From: Schizochytrium sp. CCTCC M209059
Taxonomy: Eukaryota; Sar; Bigyra; Thraustochytrida; Thraustochytriidae
NCBI GenBank assembly: GCA_000818945.1
Contig: KN805380.1
Coordinates: 129,450-193,449 of the forward strand
Length of the DNA stretch: 64,000 nt
Direction: 5' to 3'
The position numbers and the translations under genes were made by a program. Below, piece by piece: positions 31,201 through 39,070 of this stretch; positions within the stretch are counted from its first letter, which is position 1, and each line of letters starts with the position of its first letter. Below the pieces are notes generated by a model. The model was given only the letters and a program-made list of their open reading frames with translations. It made no database searches and was not told where the DNA came from.

Positions 31201-32164
31201 GTCGCATGGCGGCTTGACTTTGTCTCTCTACTGTATCGAGTTCGACATAGAGATCGTTATCGTCGCCGTCGGTGCCTGCGGCGTCGGCCTCATCCGCTTC
31301 AGAGGATAGTTCGCGCGCGGCCCGTTCCTGCTCTTCGAGAAGTTGCACGTAATTGTATGGGATCATACCGGTTTCGCCGTCGAGTTCTGCAAACCACCAT
31401 TGCAGATCAGGAGATGGTCGAACATAAAGCTCTTGACCTTCGTCAAAGGAGAGCTGACGCGGGTTCTCGCTCTTGAAGGGAAAGAGTGCCACAGCCAGAT
31501 GAAGCTCGTCCTCCTCGTCCTCGTCATGATCATCATCTTCATCATAATTATCATCATGATCTTCTTCTTCTTCTTCGCTTAAACTTCCGTCATCGTCGTT
31601 GGTGCCCTCGACTCCTTCCGCATAAACGTCGTCCTCAGCACCGTCTTCCTCGCCTTGATTAGCTCTCATTTGGTCGTTCTGCCCGTCTCCGATGTCGTTA
31701 CTCTGACTACGTGCCGAGAGAGTGCGGGGCCCGCGCCTGGAGAAGGAGCGTGAGCTGCTCTGGCGACGACCCAGCATCATGCCTTTCCCGAACACATTTT
31801 CACGTTGTCCACGCATGCCATCCTCGTGGGCGCCCCCGTCCTCTGACCCGACGTCCAGCACGCTCGAGCTACGTGTAGATTTAAGACTGGCCAAATCGCG
31901 CGGTGTCCATTCGAGAGGTTTGAGCTTGAGGTAGTCTTTGGGCAAAAATCCTGACACGCCGCCAAGGTTGGCGGGCCACCAGTCTTTGTTGTCTCGCGGG
32001 CTCACGAGGACGACATCGCCGGCCTTTATGGAGAGAATATTGCGCTCTTCATTACCCGCAAAGTCATAAAGCGCTACGGCCCAGCGATCATCGGCCGGCA
32101 GGGGAACTGCATCCATCGCATGCGCCTCGCCACGGTCCAACTCGCGCCACTTTCCTTTTTGCAA
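25271..32164 (-). CDS. SH3(x3)-cyclic-nucleotide-binding-like(x3)-class I-like PI3-kinase
   Basis: 2,297 residues in one exon. In order: SH3 domains at ~27-82, 221-276 and 385-442 (each with ALYDF/ALFPF/CQYDF start, paired Trp, and a Pro-Asn-Tyr-type end), separated by acidic or Ser-rich linkers. Then three cyclic-nucleotide-binding-like domains at ~540-645, 655-770 and 780-935. The third has a canonical phosphate-binding cassette (FGEIAVLASEPRSATV), the second a near-canonical one (FGEAAFLRGHPRTETA), the first is degenerate. Then a PI3K Ras-binding-like domain (~1072-1170), a C2 domain (~1400-1640), a PIK helical domain, and the kinase (~2007-2297). Catalytic motifs: FKAGDDLRQDQ, GDRHSDN (~2153), HIDFGH (~2170). 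The activation loop carries KRER (~2187), the basic box of class I enzymes that use PI(4,5)P2. A p85-binding (ABD) domain is not visible. Met17 is an alternative start. Confidence 0.93.
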   Translation of the reverse strand: MQKGKWRELDRGEAHAMDAVPLPADDRWAVALYDFAGNEERNILSIKAGDVVLVSPRDNKDWWPANLGGVSGFLPKDYLKLKPLEWTPRDLASLKSTRSSSVLDVGSEDGGAHEDGMRGQRENVFGKGMMLGRRQSSSRSFSRRGPRTLSARSQSNDIGDGQNDQMRANQGEEDGAEDDVYAEGVEGTNDDDGSLSEEEEEDHDDNYDEDDDHDEDEEDELHLAVALFPFKSENPRQLSFDEGQELYVRPSPDLQWWFAELDGETGMIPYNYVQLLEEQERAARELSSEADEADAAGTDGDDNDLYVELDTVERQSQAAMRRIPSETSGSRAAAFASEDEGHGDAEDEELAALHDSSEDVATEESGSIRRLPSRQSRRSSVQMDGSIAVCQYDFVGREPGELSFTKGDFLWVDAVEGIEWWTARNDYDGQAGIVPRNYLKLIKVEEVASISQKMAALSSDGEDMGENTDAGNDGRNIDDAQSPGVRRGAKEPVSGKSSSPEGPSTRPETGSPLEMARNLHLENLMFFITLRHGRTDEDLAVLDVTQDSCPFELKVLRDGEVAQSERVQQEPTLTIVLKGHMDMSHREARLRSVRAGQWFGESIALDQGVTTPATYRTHGPCTVLRLTKANYANFQARAPGFAAELAHMARFRSNEVLGTLDIFSGLSQSSLRLLGTLFYFRKFQARDTIYQEGDVSRDLYVIVHGRVQVSRDDLTVGEGQYFGEAAFLRGHPRTETATALEELVVIVLDSKDLASFIECVEEAAPIFSDFVWRKSAQALRQIPFFESVPRDKLEQIAHLCKYRTFATDEVIVRAGDPGTDFYVIESGRVRVEVPSDPAQMMAAAAATAMRGGNKSAYSRREELEARRRAFAASKGSPDDEHPMKYVYLGENEYFGEIAVLASEPRSATVRVMEGPCRCLILDGAAFRAFLTDCPQIKRDVVEKVTRRLRKASPEIRDSMKRSSRNLGSLTHMGASRDVRRSASRSSSVSSTFSSARSSVSSFRNEATEIEWITAPVESLASIPRGEDVMADQESIDAATVLFRVGETMGDCHLIYECWPIYVHPCSRPDLWGASTDVFIKLVGVDNQMRETTVKSHTDDTVADVVDKAFQMADKMGRNIDPAGGPQFFGLKVKSLNDFLVYREIPLRQYKYIAAKCLPGRRNHITLALVDLRRPPSSNGSGVHALSFLKQRSTPGRQNTSALEPAHGVPVHRRWASASAASSSLLPASSMSTSSSTTSNSTAAALAATAVGPGPLKPPVPPGDATKRRTLSHLPLGRPQLTKQNSRGSSRTLSADSGSSVSSQEMAPPAISFADVADNHGDVIPEDASSQVPPPPPLSSQADAPANGEGIENEISVTMATPGKPSIAPEEFSKLMLSMTQESLAIKPTWDEVPRGQQSPCEGPWPLRVRIVGLEGLLSPPSAFAEMDHVLGLRVQLVYASRVLETREISHFFRFKAKAASVRLDQWVSFNTTMDHLPLTTRLCFTLYNAAAMSKVAVSSSGAGAGGHGTGASGANGSTAGPVSPLYSGPGSSMDLSMYAWSGNVSSQDLGPALAMAPMASSQMPFDADHAVVAGASLQLFDQRHVFRASSQSALLWPGKAEKRLACMNRFPEYQDQARLQLELDEFRKPLYFALPPPIRVNISGLRTPDHKGMRGRNFGESSDQAERNASNADASGSKQRKSRRGVGVSPKRTKKPSILTRFKLASGNSTSVAAGSATSSEEGNGKDQLTSDRANPADQGGIRGRRMRRHGTKPLSRAEDLGIPNDVSQDTRRALLLDPVAFYKLSAEKLKPLWADRNKLVGLAYALPRVLFAADWCDPLQREMALEIAGQWQVPEPMEALELLDSCHGDLRVREYAVRCLEPLTDEDLGELLIQLTQAIKYEPYHESFLVRFLLRRAWQSPREIGTKLFWSLRSEMHNPRVRPRFGLILRVYLECASPAHRQDLSQEVDVQNLLKEVADAVQRQKGSSRADRHAFAQTELSKVSDQLPGSFQLCLDPRLVVRKLQVKECKVMNSKKKPLWLKFSSVDPAEGGGEPTLIMFKAGDDLRQDQMTLQMLRLMDKMWLGDGLDLCMTPYRCISTGNELGMIEVVTNSETTANIQKRHGKLGALSSRTLYEWLQDCNRGGSNFNDVRDRFVRSCAGYVVATYVLGIGDRHSDNIMLNRDGRLFHIDFGHFLGHFKSKYGVKRERTAFVFTKEMAAVMGGKNDKTFSEFVKLCCRAYNILRRHGNTLVNLFRLMVPAGMPELTSDDSILYLCQKLCLEMTEQEASESFKREIQSALGDTYRRFDNLIHNIKT

Positions 32165-33329
32165 ATGATCTTCTTCTCACAAAATCTCCGCCGCCGGTTT
32201 TTCACTGGTCCAAAAACACGCGTCCTCCTTTGCGCCGCCAAGTAAAGGCTGCCTGCAAGAGCTTCTTGTGTCCGTCAAGACCCTCGCTCGCCTTGCGCCG
32301 AAGCGGCGCGCACACAAAAGATAAGGCCAGGCCAGGCGAAATAAGCGAGCCCTTCGCTCACGCGCTTCCTGCCGGTCTCCCGCACGCGCGCTGGCCGACG
32401 GCGGCGCGCTTGTTCGTGCAATCCGCGGCGCCGCGCCGCTTGCCGCAGCCCCAAGGTACGCGCGGCAAGATAGCTCGGCAGGCCGCCTGGATGCGCTTGG
32501 CTCGCCTTGCTCTTTGGCTTTTTGCGTCGGGTTTTCTCGCGCCCGCTCGCCCGCCCGCGGTCCGCGGAGGCGCGCGGAGGCCCGAGGGCTGGCTTGCGAG
32601 CGTGCGTGCTTGCTGTCTTTCTTGCTTTCGTGCTCCGCCGCGCCGCGCTGCGCTGCGCTGCGCTGCGCTGCGCTGCGCTGCGCTGCGCTGCGCTGCGCTG
32701 CGACGCGCGCCGCGTCCGCTCGGGCTCGCGTGGCGTTGGGTTTCTGCGGCGGCTCGAGAAAAGCAAGCAGCTTTTTGAACAGAGCGACGGAACAGAGACG
32801 CAGTTTCTCAACTTTCTCAGGCCCGCCTTGGGAGCCTTGCGAGGGCCGCCGCCAGCAGCCCAGGCCGAGCTGCGCAGGACCTGTCTGCCTGTCTGTCTGC
32901 CTGCCTGCCTGCCTGTGTGCTCGCGCGCAAGCACGCACGTAAATAAGCACCAGCCGAACTGCGGCGGGGCAAGAATCGAGGTGGGATCGTCGTCGTCGTC
33001 GTCGTCGTCGTCGTTTTTCTTCTTGCCGTCAACGTCTCGTTCGTTCGTGCTAGATAGAGCTTGCTTGCTTTTGTTGGTTTGCTGGCTTGCTCGCTAGAGC
33101 TTGCTTGCTTGCTTTTGTTGGTTGCGTTGATTGTGTTGCTTGGTTGTGTTGCTGCAGCTCGCTCGCTTGAGCTCAAGCTTGCTCATACGAGCTGGTATAA
33201 AGAGTTCGGAAAATCTCTGGGCGAAGATCGGGCGCGCACAGAGCCGACATCTGGGGGGGGGGAACAACGTAAGGTGCTCACTTACTGGGAGGCGAATCTG
33301 GGCCCCTCACGCCAAAAAGCACAGCTGAG
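32165..33329. other. Divergent, repeat-rich promoter region (PI3K-like gene / ankyrin-PDZ gene)
   Basis: Contains (CGCTG)11 at 32646-32700, a CTGTCTGCCTG run (32881-32917), (GTC)n at about 32986-33013 and GCTTGCTTGC repeats (33060-33125). On the PI3K sense strand these read as CAGCG, CAGGCAGA, GAC and GCAAGCAAGC. Unique sequence from 33170 to 33329, with GGTATAAAG near 33194 as a TATA-like candidate, leads to the plus-strand ATG. Open frames are low-complexity. Confidence 0.55.
32646..32700. repeat. (CGCTG)11 pentanucleotide repeat
   Basis: Eleven perfect CGCTG units about 480 bp upstream of the PI3K-like gene start. Confidence 0.95.
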
Positions 33330-34889
33330 ATGGATCTCTTCGATGCAGTCTTTTACGAGGATGTGGATGCCGTGTACAAGAACATTTTCGAGGACGTTGA
33401 CGTCAACGCGCCAAACGCAGCCGGAAACCGCCCGCTTCACGCGGCAGCTCATGCGGGTAATGTCAAAATTGCGGAAATCCTTCTTCGGGCTGGCGCCAAA
33501 CCGTCAGGGCTAGGCCGCGCAGGCAACACACCTCTACACTACGCCGCAAAACAGAAACATCTCGCCATGGTTGAACTGCTACTGCGCATGGGCGCTGATC
33601 CCACCGTGCGAAACGACAAACGATTTTCTCCTCGCGATTTATGTCTGGCCTTGCGTCGCGACGAAACCGGGGGGTCAAGTTTTTTTGTTGTCGAAGCAGA
33701 GTTGTCCGTAGAGGACTCACTCGACCCTGAAACGAAAAAAATTGTCGATGCTCTGGACAAGGCCATCATGGATAGCAGCGAGGTGCTCGGGGCACCTCGA
33801 ATCGTATTTGCAGATTTTGACCGAGATACTGCATCTCCAATGCCAGGCGGCCGCGTCAGCGAGGACGGAAGCGCTCCTATCTCACGAGACGGAAGTCGAT
33901 CTCCGTCGCCAGCGCTGCCATTAAGCGCGCTGGACGCCTCGCAGCGCTCGCAAGAGGGACGAGCAATCCTTGATGCGGTCAAACCGCTCATTGCAGACGC
34001 TCGCAATAAGATGAAGGCGGCGCGCCCGAAGCTAGGAAGCAGTGGGCGCAGCCTCTTTCCAAGCGAAGAGAGAGCGCGGCCCTCTGTTTCGCGAACGGGG
34101 TCCAACCTATTGACAAGACTAAATTCACTCGACTCGAACGTGAGCTCCGTTCACGGCGACGCCGCCGCTAGTAACGTCGATGCAGAGAGCGCCACGGGGC
34201 CGGTCAATGGGGCAGGGGCCGCAGGCGTGAACGCAGGAGAGGAATTACATTCGGGGCGAAGCCGCAAGTCCTCGCTTAGTAGCGCAGGAGGTATGCTCTC
34301 GCCCACCGACACAGCGGGCCGGCCCGGGTACTGGCTCGAAGTGGACGGGCGTCAGATCTTTATAAAGCTCACCGAAAGCGACAGCGAAGACCAAGATGAC
34401 AATGACAACACCAACAACGACGACAACGACAACGACAACAACGACGATGATGGTGACGGCAAATTCGCGCAAAGAAACCAAGCGCAGACGAGCGCTGCGA
34501 CCATGCATGTGTCCAGCGGGGTCATATACGAGGAGCACAGCGACCGCGGCGACCAGAACCTTGGCAAGGACGGCAACGGCGACGGCCAGAATCAACAAGT
34601 CCGCCAGCCCTCGTCACGTGCAGGCGCCGCCCGGACGTTCTCCGTGCACCTCACCCCCGGCGAGGTGGGCCTTGGTATGCAACTCATGGAGAGCGGTCGC
34701 TTTACGCGCGTCTCCGCGCTGCACCCTGCGGGACCAGCACTCGCCGCGGGCGTGCGGTGCGAGGACCTGCTCACGCGCGTCAACGACTGCAGCACGGACG
34801 GGCTTACCGTGTCGGCCGTCAAGAGCCTACTCTCACAAGAGGTCGCCATCCACCAAGACATCGAGCTCGCCTTCCAGCGTCCCGTTTGA
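33330..34889 (+). CDS. Ankyrin-repeat/PDZ-domain protein
   Basis: 519 residues. Ankyrin repeats at about 20-115 (GNRPLHAAAHAGN, GNTPLHYAAKQKH, MVELLLRMGADPT). A long disordered Ser/Asp/Asn-rich middle includes an Asn/Asp run coded by AAC/GAC repeats near 34396-34445. A PDZ domain closes the protein (about 430-515): the carboxylate-binding loop reads GLGMQL, then the typical VSALHPAGPA segment and EDLLTRVND. This is a scaffold-type layout: ankyrins bind a partner and PDZ binds C-terminal tails. It is divergent from the SH3-PI3K gene with about 1.2 kb between starts, so shared control is possible but not shown. Confidence 0.85.
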   Translation: MDLFDAVFYEDVDAVYKNIFEDVDVNAPNAAGNRPLHAAAHAGNVKIAEILLRAGAKPSGLGRAGNTPLHYAAKQKHLAMVELLLRMGADPTVRNDKRFSPRDLCLALRRDETGGSSFFVVEAELSVEDSLDPETKKIVDALDKAIMDSSEVLGAPRIVFADFDRDTASPMPGGRVSEDGSAPISRDGSRSPSPALPLSALDASQRSQEGRAILDAVKPLIADARNKMKAARPKLGSSGRSLFPSEERARPSVSRTGSNLLTRLNSLDSNVSSVHGDAAASNVDAESATGPVNGAGAAGVNAGEELHSGRSRKSSLSSAGGMLSPTDTAGRPGYWLEVDGRQIFIKLTESDSEDQDDNDNTNNDDNDNDNNDDDGDGKFAQRNQAQTSAATMHVSSGVIYEEHSDRGDQNLGKDGNGDGQNQQVRQPSSRAGAARTFSVHLTPGEVGLGMQLMESGRFTRVSALHPAGPALAAGVRCEDLLTRVNDCSTDGLTVSAVKSLLSQEVAIHQDIELAFQRPV

Positions 34890-35574
34890 CTTCGGATCGC
34901 ATCGTTCGCAAAGCAAAGCAAAGCAAAGCAAAGCAAAGCAAAGCAAAGCGAGCGGCAGCGGCGCGCGCGACCGCCGCGAGGCGCGCGGGCGTCGCCCACG
35001 ATTTTGGAGAAGTGTGGCCCTGCTCGAGAACTTTGCGTGCGCTCGCTCTGGTCGGCTGGCCGGCCGGCCGGCTGGCTGGCTGGACGGCTGGAAAAAAGGC
35101 TCGGCCGTCGCGCCAAGCCCACGCCACCTTATTCTCCCTCACTGGGCTCTTGAAGTGAGGTTAGCTGAGGTGAAGTGATGGATCGTGCACTGCATCACGC
35201 CAACCGACCGAAAAAGAAAGAGACCGCGCACGTGCAGCGCTCGAACGAGCCCCGCAACTACGCTGCTTTGCGGTGCTAAGGTCGTCTACCACGAGCTTGA
35301 GCGCAAGCAAGCAAGACCCCCGTGAAAGCGAGCAGCTGCGAGCAACAGCAAGTAGGCTCAGGGCAAGGAGGAGTCGAGCGTGGAATCCAGGCTACTCCCG
35401 GGGCAGGGCGGAGAGTCGGGATCCGGCTGCAACTGGAGAACGGAGGGGGGGAGGTGGACTGGAGAACGGAGAGGGCGAGGCGCGACCTGGTCCCGTCGCC
35501 GCGGCCGGCGGCTGGACGAAACGCTGCGCCGCGATCAGTCGGCAAATCGGGAACGACCATCGTGCAAACTAGAC
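34890..35574. other. Intergenic region with pentanucleotide repeat
   Basis: Holds (GCAAA)8 at 34908-34949, a GGCC/GGCT repeat near 35055-35085, and purine-rich GGAGAACGGAGG sequence before the next ATG. No gene supported. Confidence 0.55.
34908..34949. repeat. (GCAAA)8 pentanucleotide repeat
   Basis: Eight perfect GCAAA units starting 19 bp after the ankyrin-PDZ stop codon. Confidence 0.95.
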
Positions 35575-36906
35575 ATGGGGAATTGGCATCTTCGCAACAT
35601 CGCCAAGGCGGCTCGCGACAACCATAGGAGTTCGTCACACGCGTCTGTACGCATTGAATCGCAGAGACATGAGTGCCGCGAAAGCTCTGGCACTGGTGAG
35701 GAGTGTCATCTTGGTATGGCGTTCTACGTCGTTACGGACACGACAAGAAATTCGAGACGCCATCTAACTCCGACACCAGAATATCGAGGGGAAGTTCGCC
35801 TACTCGACGAGGACAAGCTTGCCGAACTCCATCTTGTGGAAAGGAAGTTTGATGGAATTTTCTTTGCCAATGAAGTTTATATTCTGGAAGTGTACCGGGT
35901 GGTTGTGCCCATCGATGATGAACCGAGTCGGCGGCAACGCGAACTTCATGGCATTGGAGCTGACACCGACAAACTTCAGGAGGCGCTCGAGGTGGCCGAG
36001 AAGTTGCGGGCAGAGTATGAGAGCTGCCAGGACGCATGTGCAAATATCGCATGCACTGTCATTCATGCAGAATTAATGACCGTGGAGTCGCCCCAATTCG
36101 AGAAATACTTTTCCGGCAAGTTCGACTTTCTTGTGTACTACGCAGGCAACGCAAGGAATAGAGAGTCGTTCCGTCGTTCCATCATGCGCATGTCGCGTCC
36201 TGGCAATCCGCATGTACTCGAAGTGCTGCAGGCTCGGCCGGGGACTGTACACCGTGCGTTCGAGGTGCCTCACGACTCGAACCGGTTCGAAAACTGTAAA
36301 TCTGGTTTCCTTCTGGACGACGGTCGGTCTTCATACGCTTGGCGCCAGACAGAGGCTCCCAAAGATGAATACTCGATGAACGCGCTGGCTCGCACGCTCG
36401 AAATGTCCCGCGGTAATCGCAATGTATCGGAGTTTTTGGTCATGGACGACGTGAACTTCAGGAACAAGTTGAGCCAAGTATGGAGTCGGAGTCGCAATCC
36501 TTCGACTGCGCCTGAAAAAATCGATTGGGGCTTGCAAGATCCGCTTGACTGTGAGGCCAGGCTGTACAACGTGAACCTTGACATGACAAGTGAAGGCGAA
36601 GGAAACTGCGAAGACCGTGAATGGAGTAATGATCAATACTCGCGAGAGGACCTTCCCTCAACTGGGGGGCAACCGATGGACAACAGCCTGTACCTCGTCC
36701 TGGAGCCAAATGGTCATTTCTTCGTTTTCAGTGAAGAGTTGGAGGACCCCAGGCTGGACAGCAAAGACGCGCTCAATATTATTCTTGCTTTCAAAAGGCA
36801 GGTGCTTGAACAAGAAAATGACCGCGCTTCTTCCTTTACGTTCTTGCCAAGCAAGAAATACGTAAGCAAGGAACTGCAGGACTTTTTTGACCTTCCTAAA
36901 ACTTAA
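35575..36906 (+). CDS. Unrecognised protein (orphan), possible N-myristoylation
   Basis: 443 residues from the ATG at 35575; the frame is open further upstream to 35380, but only through low-complexity sequence. The N-terminus MGNWHLR begins with Met-Gly and could be myristoylated if this start is right; Met at 35716 (MAFYVVTD) is another option. It is a soluble, mixed alpha/beta-like protein with a GIFFANEVYILEVYRVVVPID segment, a helical stretch near LQEALEVAEKLRAEYESCQDACAN, and an acidic C-terminal part. I see no known motif, signal peptide or membrane segment. Base composition looks less GC-rich than its neighbours. Confidence 0.65.
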   Translation: MGNWHLRNIAKAARDNHRSSSHASVRIESQRHECRESSGTGEECHLGMAFYVVTDTTRNSRRHLTPTPEYRGEVRLLDEDKLAELHLVERKFDGIFFANEVYILEVYRVVVPIDDEPSRRQRELHGIGADTDKLQEALEVAEKLRAEYESCQDACANIACTVIHAELMTVESPQFEKYFSGKFDFLVYYAGNARNRESFRRSIMRMSRPGNPHVLEVLQARPGTVHRAFEVPHDSNRFENCKSGFLLDDGRSSYAWRQTEAPKDEYSMNALARTLEMSRGNRNVSEFLVMDDVNFRNKLSQVWSRSRNPSTAPEKIDWGLQDPLDCEARLYNVNLDMTSEGEGNCEDREWSNDQYSREDLPSTGGQPMDNSLYLVLEPNGHFFVFSEELEDPRLDSKDALNIILAFKRQVLEQENDRASSFTFLPSKKYVSKELQDFFDLPKT

Positions 36907-37086
36907 AAGCGAGCTCGTTAATTTCACGATGGGGTTTCCTTTCCTACCCATGAATTCCAAAAATCAATTCGGTTACCAAGTAATCCCAAAAATAATATGT
37001 TTCGTTGTTCGTAATTATTGGTGTGTTTGTACGATGTACAAATGAATGAATGAAGAAGAGAATGATGAAGAAGATGAAGTGAGAGC

Positions 37087-38862
37087 TCACGAACGCAGCA
37101 GTTGCGCGGCATGTTCAAGATGCAAGTTCTCGCGCGTGGGCGCAACTAGATGCTGGGCGTGGTCTGCGAGCGAAGAAGAAAACCCGGGAACATCGACAAA
37201 GGGACCGTAAAAGCCACTGTAGAGCTCGTTGGAAACCGTACATGCGAGCTTGGAAGGCTGGCCCCGGTCCGGATGAAAGTTATTCTTGTTGAGCTCCTTG
37301 AGACGTGCCATCATCTTGGCAACGATCTCGGGGTTCTCCTCGGTGATTTCATTGTCCTCATTGGGGTCAGCAATGATATCAAAGAGGCAGCCCGCAGTAC
37401 AGTCACGCCCGAGAGTCAGCGTATTCTTGATGGCAGAAGGCCCGTAGCCGACTGCGTGGACGTCGAAAGGCATGAGACCGGTCTGGGTTACGTTGAGAAA
37501 GTCGTAAGCAATCTCATTATCTGTGCCCGTAACAATCTTGTATTTGCCCTGAATTAGAGCCATTGCCGACACATGAATTTCAGTGCGTTGATTGGCCGCG
37601 TCCTCTTGCGTGGTTGTGAGCCGCTTCCAGTGCGAAATGCTGTCGATGGGGGGCAGGTTGGCAGCCGCAGCACGGTCGTCGGTCGGATCGACGCCAGCAG
37701 CCTCGCAAAAAGTTGCGTACCAGTCAGCAATGTGGATGTAGTCCTCGAGAACGCTTCCGCGCTTTGCAGCGGCCAAGGCGCCGCCGGACACAAAGGCATT
37801 GACGCGAATACCGCCCTCCCAGTCAGCGAGCTTGCCGCCGCGGAGGGGGAGGTTGTTGGCCGCGCCAAAAACAGGTCGGGGAAGGAGACTTCCCGGCGGA
37901 ATGATGCCGTAAATGGGCCCACCATTGTCACTGGTCAGAACCATAAAGGTGTCCTTCCACATGTCCTTTTCCGCGAGCGCGCTGACGAGATCGCCCACGA
38001 CGGTATCCATGAAGGCGACCATTGCTGCGTAGCGACGCTTGTGCTTGTTGAGAAGGAAAAGGTACTGCTTTTCGTTTTCGGATGGGATCTGAAGCGGCGT
38101 GTGCACCGACCTGAAGCTGTGAAATAGAAAGAGAGGTTCCGAAGGGTCGTGATCACGGATAATCTGCAGTGAGTTGTCGGCAAAAATCTGATCTTCAAAA
38201 CCTGTTCCATTGAGACCAATGGCAGGTCCTGTGGTGTTCCAGAGATCGACAAGCTCCGGACCAAACTTTGAGCACATGTCACCGTGAACAACGCTGCCCG
38301 TGCTGAGCGTTTCTGTCCACTCGTCGTTTGCATGATGGTAGTACCCAAGAAAGGTTTCGTAGCCGCGGCCCATGGGCGTGTGGTCCCAGGTTGCCATGCC
38401 TGCGTCCCACTTGCCGGTCATGTGCGTTCTGTATCCGGCGCTGCGCAGTTTAGAGGCAATTCCCGTCATGTTGCGCGGGATTCCGCTGAAGCCGCTCACC
38501 GGATCGTCTGGGTTCACTGCGACCGGGTTGGTGTTCTCGACAGAGACGTGCACGGGCAGCCGCCCGGACTGTAGGCTCGACCTGCTGGGGCTGCAGTAGT
38601 TATACACGTAATGCCTATTGAGCTTGATGCCTTGGCGCATGAGCCTGTCGAGCGTCGGAGTGTTCACCTCGGCCTCATACTTTCCGTTCGTGTACTCGGA
38701 GCGGTGGTACCCGATGTTGTTGTAGCCGAAGTCGTCCACGACCACCAGCAGGATATGCGGTTTCTTTGGGGTTTCGTCCGTCGCTGCCGCCGAAGCGGGT
38801 CCCGGGGCGAGCAACGCCAGCGCCACCGCTGCCCCGGTCAAGAACAACTTCAAGGTCCGCAT
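37087..38862 (-). CDS. Secreted or lysosomal sulfatase (arylsulfatase B-like)
   Basis: 591 residues from the ATG at 38862, chosen because it gives a clean signal peptide (MRTLKLFLTGAAVALALL, Ala-rich cleavage region). An in-frame ATG lies 14 codons upstream. The metal-binding VVVDDFG motif comes first, then the sulfatase signature CSPSRSSLQSGR with Cys90, the residue converted to formylglycine. TGKWDAGM, GYYHHANDEW and LTSDNGG follow. The overall wording is like arylsulfatase B/J/I (N-acetylgalactosamine-4-sulfatase). The enzyme would hydrolyse sulfate esters of polysaccharides in the secretory/lysosomal pathway or outside the cell, plausible for an organism that lives on, or coats itself with, sulfated polysaccharides. 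Confidence 0.92.
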   Translation of the reverse strand: MRTLKLFLTGAAVALALLAPGPASAAATDETPKKPHILLVVVDDFGYNNIGYHRSEYTNGKYEAEVNTPTLDRLMRQGIKLNRHYVYNYCSPSRSSLQSGRLPVHVSVENTNPVAVNPDDPVSGFSGIPRNMTGIASKLRSAGYRTHMTGKWDAGMATWDHTPMGRGYETFLGYYHHANDEWTETLSTGSVVHGDMCSKFGPELVDLWNTTGPAIGLNGTGFEDQIFADNSLQIIRDHDPSEPLFLFHSFRSVHTPLQIPSENEKQYLFLLNKHKRRYAAMVAFMDTVVGDLVSALAEKDMWKDTFMVLTSDNGGPIYGIIPPGSLLPRPVFGAANNLPLRGGKLADWEGGIRVNAFVSGGALAAAKRGSVLEDYIHIADWYATFCEAAGVDPTDDRAAAANLPPIDSISHWKRLTTTQEDAANQRTEIHVSAMALIQGKYKIVTGTDNEIAYDFLNVTQTGLMPFDVHAVGYGPSAIKNTLTLGRDCTAGCLFDIIADPNEDNEITEENPEIVAKMMARLKELNKNNFHPDRGQPSKLACTVSNELYSGFYGPFVDVPGFSSSLADHAQHLVAPTRENLHLEHAAQLLRS

Positions 38863-39032
38863 GCTCTTCCTTGACGTCGAGGGCCGCTTTACTTTACCTT
38901 GCAAAAGCTTCTTCTCCTGTCACTGTCCAGGCTGGGTTTACTGCGTCGTCGTGGTGGTCGTGCCACTAGCTGCAGCTGCAGCGGGCAGCAGCAGCAGCAG
39001 CAGATTGCGATTGTGGCGTCAGCTGCAGCTAG

Positions 39033-39070
<38 letters not shown>

